From Whalleya microplaca (taxonomy: Eukaryota; Ascomycota; Sordariomycetes; Xylariales; Xylariaceae), in contig MU385806.1 of the NCBI GenBank assembly GCA_022497155.1, forward strand, positions 1-59,038: DNA of 59,038 nt, in the 5' to 3' direction. Both the position numbers and the translations under genes were made by a program. Below the pieces are notes generated by a model. The model worked only from the letters and a program-made list of their open reading frames with translations. It ran no database searches and had not been told where the DNA came from. Of this stretch, positions 10,843 to 20,964 are shown piece after piece (the stretch's first letter is position 1; the number at the start of each line of letters is the position of its first letter).

Positions 10843-11132
10843 TAATTCAGGTGGCTGGACGCCCCACAGGCTGTGGCATATATATAGTAGGCTCTGCCTC
10901 CTCCGACTCTAGTGATGATACTTCTCTAATAATAACTACTATACTGCTCATAACATGCGTCTATTTCATCAATACTAAGAGACCTGTAACTCCTCTAAGT
11001 GCCCGACCTGCAACCAACAGTGGGGGAGAATACCCCTACATTATCATTGAGATCTATTTGATAGGTACGCTATCTACCTTCAAGCTCCCTATGTTGGGCT
11101 AGAACAGCAAAGATCTTTCCTTCAATTTGCAG

Positions 11133-11681
11133 AATTGTGGCGTCGAGCACCACCATAGAATAGAAGACGAAATTTTCTTCCCGATTTTGGAAGAGATGAC
11201 CGGAGAAAAGGGCATCATGCAGGCAAGCACCGAGCAGCATGATGGTTTCCGGGGTGGCTTGGAGACATTCGTAGACTATGTATGGCACTGTATTGCGGGC
11301 GAAGCGAAATACGCTGCGCAAGAACTCGTACGAATTATAGACGGCTTTGAGCCCGTTCTCTGGCAACACCTGAACGATGAAATACCCGCTTTCGTCGATC
11401 TCAGGAAGTATAGTGAGAGGCTGAAGGGGTTTCATTCTGGATTTGCGGTTGAGGCTGAGAAGACCCACCGAGAACTCGGAATCTTAGCCGGAGCCGTGTT
11501 TTTAATGGCTACCCACGACGTGGAATATGAGGACGGAATTCACACGGACTTCCCTCCGATCCCATCAGCCATCAGCTGGGGGTTGAGGAATGTAGCCTGG
11601 TGGGTGCATCGCGATTGGTGGGCGTTTGCTCCATGCGATAGGTCGGGAAAGATGCGGCCCTTGGACATACCGTCGGCGTAG
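11133..11681 (+). pseudogene. Hemerythrin-like (HHE) domain protein, 5'-truncated
   Basis: The reading CGVEHHHRIEDEIFFPILEE, QHDGFRGGLETFVDYV, QHLNDEIPAFVDLRKY, FLMATHDVEYEDG, RNVAWWVHRDWWAFAPCDRS and RPLDIPSA-stop matches fungal hemerythrin-like proteins of about 230-260 residues, alpha-helical iron-binding or cation-binding proteins of unclear role. The metal-ligand HHH-x-x-E-x-x-x-F, QH-x-x-F, H-x-x-D/E-I and HD pattern is kept. A good 3' splice site (TTTGCAG ending at 11132) precedes the reading, but the first helix and start codon, expected upstream, are not found between 10,843 and 11,130. The gene has probably lost its 5' exon through the event that put it next to the methyltransferase fragment. 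A remote upstream exon cannot be excluded. Confidence 0.82.
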
Positions 11682-12917
11682 ACACGGAGGAAGTAGGTTA
11701 GAGATATGCTAGGTACCGATAGCCTTAGCCCTGCCGTACATTATTGTTGTATTGTTGGGTGCTATGAGATTCTCCTAGACTGACCGCATCGTGTCGATGT
11801 TTATCATATCAAAATCCATTTGAATTTATCTATGTCAGTCTGCCCCTTTCGCTATGATACTACTATGCAATGAACGGTAAAGATAATCTTAACTATGCGG
11901 CCTATAATACCATTTGTTTAATAATCTTATCTTCCATTGTTAGCTTGAAAAGCACCAGGTAATTATTATAATAAGTGATATATATAAAAACAATGAAGTA
12001 AATTAAAAGGCATTAAGTTTTTACCTGTATAATTATAACTAACTGTTAGGATCCTTTGTTAAAATCATGCATATAAAAGGCTGTTTAAATTACAGCCTTA
12101 TAGTTAGTTTTTCATGTAATAACTGCGTTATTTTACTTTCTTATATGCTTATACGTTTATCTCGTGACATTAATTCGAGTTAACTGAAAATAAAAGCACA
12201 GTGAATATATTAAATTCAAGTCAAGTTAATTCAAGTTGATTTCCCTTATAATTGATGGGTTGCTGCTACCTCCCGGCTGATAAGATCCTGCTGGTCGACT
12301 ACCTTTGCTTTGGAAAGAAGGAGTGCAGAGATAGTGTTACGGGATAGCTGATAGCTGACTAAGCACCCCATATATCTGAGAGCAGCACAACCTCATCTCA
12401 TCCATCCACGAACAACTATAGCACACAGATATACACAACAGATAGTTTCCATAGGAATCCCCCTTGCGCAGCCAGAAGCCCCGTATATCATGCTAGTAGT
12501 TCAAAGACGTGGTAGATAGGCAGCGAACCTTGTGAACATGATGATCAGCGATGTATGTAGTGGCACTTTTGGCTGATAACTACGTTTGGCTTTAGGACTG
12601 TGGCTCGATGGCTCTACAGCTCTGCAGACGAGCAGTTACTGTGGACAACTAAACAGCTTGATCGGAGACCACTGTTAATTTGATGGACAAGGACTAGTAG
12701 ATTATAAGACATCTGGTAGTCATTATGTACATATACCAGGCTATCCGCCACCAAGGTTGTAAGTCATTCCACGCAATGTTATATATGACTCTATATGTGG
12801 GAGTCATTCCATTTTATTCCACTCTACTGGAACTTTGCTGGTGACAAGTCTCACTTCATTCGAAGCTTTCGTGGATAGAGTAAATGGAAATAAAGTGACT
12901 TATGGAGTAGGATTATT
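11682..12917. other. Gene-poor stretch
   Basis: AT-rich around 11,880-12,240, then mixed composition. No open frame longer than 60 codons occurs on either strand and no motif is recognised. Confidence 0.55.
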
Positions 12918-13238
12918 GTTACTTGGGTTGGCTATTACACCTCTTCACGCCCAAAAGGGCGTTGCGCTTTAATCAGTAAAAGACCTTAGTAATAAGAAGA
13001 TTCCGATATACATCACTGCCACCTTAAAATACTAACAGATCGATGCATACGATACGATCTTGCTGTTCCACATATGTTAAAGTGCGTACCAGTAGTACTT
13101 CGACTCACATAATAGCTATATTAACGACTAAGTTATTATTGTGCTTTCGCTGTTATATAGAATTACTATGGTGTTTATTAGTTAAAACGCGATACCCTCT
13201 AGGGCGTGAAGAGGCGAAATAGCCAATACAAGTAATAA
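12918..13238. mobile_element. MITE-like element with long terminal inverted repeats
   Basis: The left arm (about 12918-12972) and the complement of the right arm (about 13182-13238) match over about 55 bp with few differences. They share TTGGCTATT and the exact 13-mer CCTCTTCACGCCC, and weaker similarity runs on inwards to about 13,000 and 13,161. The interior of about 200 bp has no coding capacity. Size and structure fit a non-autonomous DNA transposon (MITE) or a fold-back element. Two facing solo LTRs are an alternative, as the arm starts near TGTNTTGG. Target-site duplication unclear. Confidence 0.75.
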
Positions 13239-14194
13239 TTCTTGGTAAATTTAGTAATATGTTCGATAAGTGGCTGATATATTTTAATGTTTCTAAGTTT
13301 CATATCTGTGGCTAATATGCGCCTCATAATCACTGACATTTATATCGGTCTTTGCCTAGTGCTAATAGTAAATAGGTGAAGTTGCTCTCCTGCTTAATTT
13401 CGGTACTTAGGTATGGCAGATTCATGAATCTTAAATTCATAACAGTCGTATAGTAAGTCATTAACACTGTCAAATATGATGCTTTCCGTGTATCAACGCA
13501 TGTCATGTGCTTTGTAACATGTTACTGTTTGATGAGGAGGACACGTGGAATTGGTTGCTACATTCACTTATAAGCTAATGGTATAAACGAAAGTAGCGGG
13601 TCTAGATTCTTACAATTGTCCATCTGACAAGGTCACTGTAACAACAGATGATAAGATATCCAGCCCTCCGGTTATCAGACTAATGAATGGTGCGGTGGCG
13701 GTACCCCTATTGTCAGTTAATCATTTGGTATTTGCTACAGCAGCAACGTCTATTGTGGTGACTGCTAAAGAGTTGTACGGGGGAAATATTTGTTCCTCCC
13801 TGGTGCTAGATGTAATACCGGGTATCCTGTTTTGGTGTTTGCTTCGAATCTTTCAATTTGTCTCCTAATGAGAATTCACTGTCATTGCATCACCCGTTAT
13901 TGTCGAGAACAACACCAACATCATTCACTAGGCCTAGGACAATAGAAGGAGTGAATGTAATTGCGACGACTAATCAGTCATAATTCCTCGTCAGCAAACA
14001 ATACCTTTAGCGGACCAGGTATTCAAAATACATATATACCCCAAGGCCTATCCTCAGTTCCATCCTTCCTTTTCCCACGATTCTTCAACCATATTCTACT
14101 TGCACTACCCAGATCCTCCGAGATAATCACATTTTCTGCATTCATAAACAGTCAATCATATCTTCTTCTGGGTATCAAACCTTGGACCGTAATA
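13239..14194. other. No recognisable gene; upstream region of the RRM-like gene
   Basis: No protein family motif is seen. A 61-codon frame at 13683-13868 has no support. The last few hundred bases should contain the promoter of the plus-strand gene starting at 14195; no clear TATA box was found. Confidence 0.45.
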
Positions 14195-15548
14195 ATGGCC
14201 AACGACAGATTTTCTTGCTCTCGCTACCTTCTTGACCTTCAAGAGCAAGAGCCAGCTGAGGATACGAACAACATAGATCGACTAATCGCACTAGGAAGTA
14301 TGCGAAGGTAAGGACGACTATATGTGTTTTCCTCTGTCACCCTATGATATAGACGATATCTCTAACGATGTATTCGGTAGATATGCTAGCTCGCTTACCC
14401 CTAACAATCCATCGCAAAATACTAGCCTTTGGCCTTCGAGATCTAGAATCGATCAGGAGGAAGACCTCATGACAGCCTCGGAGGATAACCATGACTTTCT
14501 GGTGGCATTTCTAGAGCGTCAGGCCAACGCAAACCGCCGCGACCACGGAGCTGAGCCATCAAATGATTTTGTGGATGCGCAATTCCTCGCACATATCGCC
14601 AACCTTCGCGTCTCCGAACCTGAGCAAAGATTGGAAATTGCTAGAGAAAATCAGCCCTGCCGCTCAGCTAACACCGCCAATCTCTCAGCTCCAGCTCCGA
14701 GACAAAGTACAGACCACGCACCGCAGGTAGCTCACAATAAGGCGGCAAAGTCATGGCGTTCAGCTCCTCGATCTTTTACGGCCAGCCTCCCCAGTACCTC
14801 TCGGAGGGGATCTAAAAGGAACTTCGACCCCATGAAGGCTAATTGGCGCCGAAAAGATACAACCCCTCCGCCTTCTCCAGAGACGCCTGCTCTGCCAGTA
14901 GCTCGACCGATCAGCAAGAACTACAGGGGTGACCCCAGCAGCTTGGAGAACCAAGGTGTCAATGTACCAGAGGAGATGAATTGTGCATTGCATTTGAGCA
15001 ACTTACCCCCAGGCTGCACCATATCCGACCTTCTTGGTGCCATTCGAGATGTTGGGAAAGTCTATCAGAGTAATGTGAGACCGCCAACAAAGGAATACCA
15101 AACAGCGGCGGCCAAGGTTGTATTCTGGAACCGGGAAGCAGTCCGAAAGCTCATGGCTTTGTCCGACGAAGGAAAATTCACTGTCGGATCATATGTACCA
15201 GACATTAGAATGAACGACCATCCGGTTACTGAACAAGAACCTTCCCCACGTTCACGGGTTGTACAAGTCTCTGGTCCGAAGGAGATTGTTCAGCAAGAGT
15301 ATCTTGAAGAGGTATTCCATAAGAACTTTGACTACGACTTGGAGAACGTGTTAACGCTCTACCAACATGCGCAAGAGACTCGGTTGGAGTTTCGATTCTC
15401 TTCGTACAGATGTCAAGCGTCAAACGCTTATAAGTTCATCCTTCGGGCATCGCGTATGCAGGAAATAGAAGGCGTGAAGTTTAGCGATGGTGAGCAGACA
15501 CATTGGAGACAAGTACGAGCTTACTGGGGCGTTGACCCATGCGCTTAA
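14195..15548 (+). CDS. RNA-recognition-motif-like fungal protein, 426 aa
   Basis: Two exons, 14195-14307 and 14381-15548, with a 73-bp intron (GTAAGG...GGTAG, branch CTAAC 18 nt before the acceptor). The AG/A split restores one codon and the exons sum to 1,281 nt. The N-terminal half is polar and disordered (Ser/Pro/Arg-rich). From about residue 237 it reads NCALHLSNLPPGCTISDLLG, AIRDVGKVYQS, AAKVVFWNREAVRKLM, the beta-alpha-beta pattern of an RRM in a mould-specific family. A second block (SRVVQVSGPKEIVQQEYLEE, LEFRFSSYRCQASNAYKFI) ends in GVDPCA, as relatives do. No catalytic residues are expected. RNA binding is inferred from the fold pattern only; the start Met is chosen because it keeps the intron phase and precedes DRFSCSRYLLDLQ. 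Confidence 0.7.
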
Positions 15549-16320
15549 TTGCTTAGCAGTGAGTACTGCAGGTAGTGTGGTTGGATGGGTGGGCTGTTAG
15601 CGAGTAGGCCGTTTTGTTTCTAGGAGGAACAGACGGTCTTGCCGTCTTGAATTTGTGGGACAAGAGTAGCGAGTTATTAAGTAGCGGAATCAGATCGTTG
15701 TTATGCACAACTGCTGGATGGTAGCCAATACTGAGTCTTGGTATATGGTATGAACTATAAACAACTGCTTGTAAGTGACCCCCCACGAAGATTATCGTAT
15801 AATCCATAGCACCATACAGCATTCATGGCAGAGTATAACTCCGTCAATTATCAAGTCCGACCCTAAAGGAACAGCTTCAATACATATCCGTACAACTGTA
15901 TATCATATCACTTACCAGTCATATAGCTGCTGGCATTGCTAGCTAGTAAAACGCATGATCATTTCAAATCGGCTGCCTTACTAAACCTGGGGCTGGGGAT
16001 CACTGCATAGTCCAAGTCAATGGTTATTGGTCCGGAGTAGAATTTATGACACGTGAGGTCCAAAAAAGGGGACAAGTGGTAAATCTGAATTTGAAAGACA
16101 TGCTGAGAAAGGCGGTGAATCATCCTTGGGATCACCTACTCTCATGCCACTGCTCCCTCCATTCATTCGGATGAATGGTGAGCACTATAGTTTGTTAGGA
16201 CCCATATTTGTGCCCATCGAAATGTGGTAGCCCACTCACTATCAGTATCAATGAAGCCTTAATGATCAGGGAGACTTAGCATTTGCTCTTCTCAGACGGC
16301 GGTGGTTCCAAAGGCAAGGT
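15549..16320. other. Intergenic, nothing recognised
   Basis: Between the plus-strand RRM-like gene and the minus-strand dehydrogenase pseudogene. The lost C-terminal part of that dehydrogenase would be expected around 16,050-16,320 but no remnant could be read. Confidence 0.5.
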
Positions 16321-16946
16321 TAAAATCGAAGTAGGCGTACTAGTGATGTACAATTGACTCTTGTGAAATCGATCCCTTCCACAGCAAGCAATTTACCAAG
16401 ATGAATAAGGGCGGCTTTACTTGCATTATACGCAGCCTGCTTCTGCGGCCTGTTGATAAGAGTTGCCGACACCGAAGCCGTAAAGATGAATGAGCTTCAG
16501 GATGGCTCGCCATTCATTTTCATTTGATTTTCAAACACGCGTGCTGCCGACTGTGCTGTCCAAAACGTGCCCTTTACATTGACATCAAATATCTCTCGGA
16601 ACTTGTCCTCCGGGTAATACTGCGCAGGAACATGCTCCACGATTCCAGCGTTGGTAACCACAATATCGAGTCTACCTCCCCCGATCTCATGGACGACTGT
16701 ATCAACTGTGGCCTCCACGTCGGCTCGTAAACGAACATTACATTTATAGGCTTTGACCAACCGGCCAGCGTTAGCCGATGATATATTAGAAGCAATATTC
16801 TCGGCATCCTTCGACGGGGTACTAGTATAAGTAGTAGCTACTTTAGCACTGGTGACTGGTTTCACACAACCCCCGCGCAAATTCGAGCCCGATTCCTCGT
16901 CATCCACCGGTGACAAGCGCCGTCTTGCCCTCAAGATTGAGGTACG
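16321..16946 (-). pseudogene. Short-chain dehydrogenase/reductase (sorbose/arabinitol reductase type), multiply broken
   Basis: Reading down the minus strand from about 16946: YLNLEGKTALVTGG, a TGA stop (16902-16900) inside the cofactor loop, RGIGLEFARGLCE, a frameshift, then AKVATTYTSTPSKDAENIAS, KCNVRLRADVEATVDTV, LDIVVTNAGIVEHVPAQYYP, FREIFDVNVKGTFWTAQSAA, GEPS. A second TGA (16499-16497) is followed by [35 protein letters not shown] and a stop near 16,323. All SDR landmarks (TGxxxGIG, NAG, S, YxxxK) are visible, so the parent was an NAD(P)(H)-dependent classical SDR of about 260-300 residues. The last 60 or so residues are gone. Confidence 0.9.
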
Positions 16947-18140
16947 ACAGCAATATCAGCTGCATGTAAAATACGCAGCTTGCGACTTCGGGCATCGACC
17001 CAGTCCAGTCCAATGGAACCACTTGTCATCTAAGTGCGGAGATCAAGACATCATATGTCATGAGATGAACGTATCAGGTAGCAAAACAACACAGTTGTTG
17101 CACGAAGATCTAACTAGAGGGTTGTTCCTTGAACAACCTTTATATACATGATCCTAACAAAGAAACCTAACATCATACGTACTTCCATTCGATCTCCTCA
17201 CCTGCTTATCTAATTTATCTGGCTAAGCTGTAGTTCAGCAGGTCACGTGTGAGGGGCTTAGTGGGGTGTGCAGCAGCTACAGGAAGCTTCAGGGAGTTGT
17301 AGGGCACCCAGGGCACCCTACAGGCCCTGTGCCGTGACAACGAAGATTAGGGACATCAAATCTAAACTAGGTCGGTTGCGGGGAATGCTTGCTGCAGCAT
17401 GATGCAGCCAAGCAGTTCATTCATCTATTAACCTAGACATCGGGCAGTAGACAAATACATACCTCATGATCGTGTGCACCACTGAGCGTCGACCCACGAA
17501 AGACAATCACTATCTTGTGAACCGATAAGAAAATGAACGCTATAGCTATGGTGAGTTAACTATAGGACGAGGTAGGCTCGATTCCTGACAGCGCTACATG
17601 GTTATTCGCATGCTAGCTCATCTGCTACAACATATTTGTAGGATCAAATAGCTATGTTTTCAGTAAAGGCATACCAAAATTGGCCACCAATTGATTGTCA
17701 ACAATATGCTGTATTTAAGCATTGGTTCTGGGAGCTCAAGTGTAACCGGTATATCTGTTAATGATCCAGATAAGATGCACTGCCCTCTCAATCTCGTTAA
17801 TAGGAAACGTATACACGTAACAGTATTAAGGAAAGATCGATCGTGATTGGATTAACCATCTCTGCTATGAAAACATTCCTAGTCCACCACGACATTCGTA
17901 GACGTAACTTATGATTCATAGGACACAGAAAACCCCTATAGCAGGAAGAAGACTTGTATATAACCCGACAACTTGTGTGTGTAGATACGGTGGTGTAATT
18001 TAGACAGTTATATACTAGGAAAACGACTAGACTACTAAGTTAGTTTGGTAAGGTTGGTATATATAGCCTGTGTCAGGACAATGCGGTCGCTCTATTCCCA
18101 AAACTCCAAAACCCACAATATTCCAACGCTTCATGTTCTA
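16947..18140. other. Intergenic with one perfect hairpin
   Basis: No gene was recognised. At 17120-17138, GGTTGTTC and its exact complement face each other across a 3-base loop, close to a TATATA (17141-17146). A GGCACCC/GGGCACC repeat lies around 17300-17330. None of this is enough to call a regulatory site. Confidence 0.45.
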
Positions 18141-19076
18141 TCACAACCGATATGCTTTATAGCTCTGGTCGCCTGGTTTATGGTATTCCGACAGGCCTCT
18201 GTTCCAACGGACCAGTTTCTCACTCGACTCAGCCCCAGTTGGCTTTCCAGCCTCGTACATGGAATCCAATCGCTCTAATGCTTCGTCATTACCCTCGCGT
18301 CTCTTTTTCCAGATCCTTCGCAAGACTAGAATTGCTGCAATAATGATAATTGCGCCGCCGGCACCTCCAAAAATGCCCGCGGTAGCTGCCACGGAAAGGC
18401 CAGGAATCGGGCCGTTGTTAACAGTCTCCGATTGGGTGATTTCATTGCCTTTGGTATCAGCTGCGACGGCTGCACTGGGGCTCTCAACTGCCTGGGGAAT
18501 TTGCGAGGCTTGATTTGCTGGTGTTGAGACAAGGGAAGTCTGCGTACTCAGCAAAGCACTGGTCGCTTCTGGAATGCCAAGGCTTTCGGCCACACTCTCA
18601 ATGGCCGAAGCAGATGTGACAGATGTTGCGAGCGTGGTTGGCGTGCTCTTTGGGGGATTCTCTTGCGACGTGGCGGTCGGTTCTGGTGTGGGTGTCGCCT
18701 CGGAGGCTTTGGGATCCCCGGTGGCTTTGGGATCCGCGGTGGCTTTAGAATCCTCGGTGCTCGTGGGCTCTGCAGCTCCTAGGTTGGGTGTAGCCGCTGT
18801 AGTCTTAGCCGGTTCGTCGACAGACTCTGTGGCTGCGGGCTCTGCCGTCGTTGGTGATTCATCCGGATCATCCGTAGAATTGCCAGCCGTCGCTGTTGCT
18901 TTTGATCCACCAGCCGCAGTTGTAGTAGCATCCGCCGGCGTTCCCGTTGCCGTACCTTGAGTTTTCTCTGGTGAAGTTGCCGCTGTAGTAGTCGCGTCAT
19001 TATCACCGCCGCCAAGACCCAATCCCACACTCAACCCCAAACCATCCCCTAAATCATTCAGAAGGCCAGCCATCAT
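18141..19076 (-). CDS. Mucin-like single-pass membrane protein, 311 aa
   Basis: Residues 1-26 are Gly/Leu-rich (two adjacent Met codons; either may be used). About 27-225 is extremely rich in Thr, Ala, Ser, Pro and Glu with repeated TADPKATGDPKASE-type words, as in heavily O-glycosylated wall or surface proteins. One membrane segment follows (about 227-252, ATAGIFGGAGGAIIIIAAIL), then a basic stop-transfer (RRIWKKRR) and a 50-residue cytoplasmic tail ending in YKAYRL. There is no classical signal peptide, so either the protein inserts by its internal anchor or a 5' exon is missed. The layout resembles fungal Mid2/Wsc-like stress sensors without a recognisable extracellular domain; sensor function is inference. 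Confidence 0.68.
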   Translation of the reverse strand: MMAGLLNDLGDGLGLSVGLGLGGGDNDATTTAATSPEKTQGTATGTPADATTTAAGGSKATATAGNSTDDPDESPTTAEPAATESVDEPAKTTAATPNLGAAEPTSTEDSKATADPKATGDPKASEATPTPEPTATSQENPPKSTPTTLATSVTSASAIESVAESLGIPEATSALLSTQTSLVSTPANQASQIPQAVESPSAAVAADTKGNEITQSETVNNGPIPGLSVAATAGIFGGAGGAIIIIAAILVLRRIWKKRREGNDEALERLDSMYEAGKPTGAESSEKLVRWNRGLSEYHKPGDQSYKAYRL

Positions 19077-20622
19077 GAAATGATAAAATACTAAGAGAAC
19101 TCCAGGTCCAGAGAAGGGAAAGCGAAGGCAAAGAAACGTATAAGGTAGTCTTCCAATATCTTACATCAAACGCCGCTATTCAGAATTACAATTGAAGATG
19201 GAAAAAAGAGATTTCTCCCAGAGTAAAGAAGATTTCATCCTATGGAGAACAATAGACAACTGCCAGGGTCCCATGCCGTCGAACCGTGAGGAATGGCCTG
19301 GTCTATGTTATGATCTGAACTTTCGACACGGCCATAGTTTCATGATCCCTGGCAAAACTGGCCTGCGTGGTGTTTTGCGCCAAGAGGGGTGGGATCAGCA
19401 CCAGATCCGCAAATAACTTAACCCCCACTATCCTCCTTGCTTGAGCAGCCCCTGGATGATCAAACGCTCTTCAGGTGTTATATGCTACCTGACGGCTAGT
19501 TTTCGGAGCTCGTCCTCGAGTGATGCCAGTGAAATGCTCTGTTTCTCAACGTGAGGCATTGACCCTGTAGATCAAAGGTTTCGTCCAACTTCTCACATTC
19601 AATCTAACGGAAGCAAAAGTTTAACATTGCCACGTCACCGAGATAGTCAGCAGTATACATGTACCTGAGGACTCGCAAGTAGTGGAAATATTTATTAATA
19701 TTATTCGCGACAGGCGGATACGCACGTTTCTAAAGCCTAGATGGTGTCGCTCACTGGTCAGGAATCAGGATTCATCTCCCAAGATCTATACATATGTTCA
19801 AAATTATGTCACCTTTCTGATCGCATCATTTACTGGTTATTTATTGTCGGTCATCTTCTGATCACTAAACCTGCCTATTGAGATAAGGCTATAGGGCTAA
19901 GACCCCCACTATATGGGTCTATATATAGCTACCGCCTGTACATATACTGCGTACATATATACGCAGCTATTACATGTATGTTACCCGTTACGAAGTACAT
20001 ACGGATTACTCTTTCATACATTGGTTCAGAATACTTAGTTATAAGCAAGTCTTGATGAGATTTACATTGAACACAGTATCTAGGTACCAATTTATAGTTC
20101 CAATTGACAGAGATCAAAGCTCCACTGAATATTGACTAATGGGTCGTGCCCTCATGTGAAGACACCAAGATTAGGATGAGGTTAGCCTTTCAGAAATGCA
20201 GGCTCTCGATCATCTAAATAGGCATGGGGTATCAAGCTCCATCTTGTTGGAAAGAGCGTAGGTTATGGGGTTATAGTTATTATTATTATGAGAGTATCAT
20301 TGTTGGAGTCTTGTGCAGGGTATTCACCAGCTACCCCATAGGTAATACTAACATTTCTAGCAGCATTACTATGTAAATAACATGCTTATCAGTTCACTCA
20401 ATGAATGAGGCCATTTCATGAAAGTGGCACCCTCACATGGCTGCTATTTTTATATAAAAGCATTCTCCGTTCACGATGAGTTTCAAATGAACTAGGAGCT
20501 AGCCAATGTAGGCATCGAATGACAGTGGATGATTTTGATCTCTACAGTCTACCTACTGCCTACTGTAATATCAGCAAAAGTCCCAAAAATGGCCGGATTT
20601 GTACATATCAATTTCCTATTTC
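19077..20622. other. Intergenic; possible tiny decayed coding piece near 19430-19565 (minus)
   Basis: On the minus strand about 19562-19430 reads MPHVEKQSISLASLEDELRK, LAVR-stop-HITPEERLIIQGLL-KQGG, preceded out of frame by CEKLDETFDLQG. The helical composition looks like the tail of a real but broken gene; I do not recognise the family. The rest shows nothing. Confidence 0.35.
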
Positions 20623-20964
20623 CTACTGCACACTTTCATCGATGGTATCAAAGCTAGTCCATCCAGCACTGTTAGAGCCCATGGAACTCGATGCAACAGT
20701 GCTTGGTGCAGTGGTGCTCGCTTTACTAGACTCCGTCCTTGTCTTTGTTTTTGCCTTCGTATCTCTCTTTTCTACCACGACAGTAGATCGGTCTGACTTG
20801 CTTCGTGAACATTGCATCATATCATTGTGGCGAGAACTTCCACTTGACTTGGCTTTCTCATGGCAGGGTCTGCCGTTATTATCCGTTGTCAGAACCGACT
20901 TACCTGGCCGTCCTCCAGCTGCCCAAACCATGAAATTGACTTTTGATTCGTTGGAATTGCCCAT
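20623..20964 (-). CDS. Small hydrophilic protein, 113 aa, hypothetical
   Basis: The minus-strand frame starts GTGAACAATGGGC and encodes MGNSNESKVNFMVWAAGG, a basic Ser/Lys/Arg middle, and a Ser/Thr-rich tail (SSKASTTAPSTVASSSMG) ending DTIDESVQ. No domain or signal peptide is seen. A longer 164-codon frame overlaps on the plus strand (20519-21013) but is hydrophobic-mixed without motifs, and I consider the minus frame the more protein-like. Both could be chance. Confidence 0.35.
   Translation of the reverse strand: MGNSNESKVNFMVWAAGGRPGKSVLTTDNNGRPCHEKAKSSGSSRHNDMMQCSRSKSDRSTVVVEKRDTKAKTKTRTESSKASTTAPSTVASSSMGSNSAGWTSFDTIDESVQ

Noticed and set aside
12918..13238. CRISPR-like or regulatory riboswitch structure
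   Set aside because: The organism is eukaryotic and the arms are a single inverted pair with a non-coding core, typical of a MITE.
18574..18960. 128-codon Val/Ala/Ser frame opposite the mucin-like gene
   Set aside because: It is the complement of a Thr/Ala/Pro repeat and has no independent feature.
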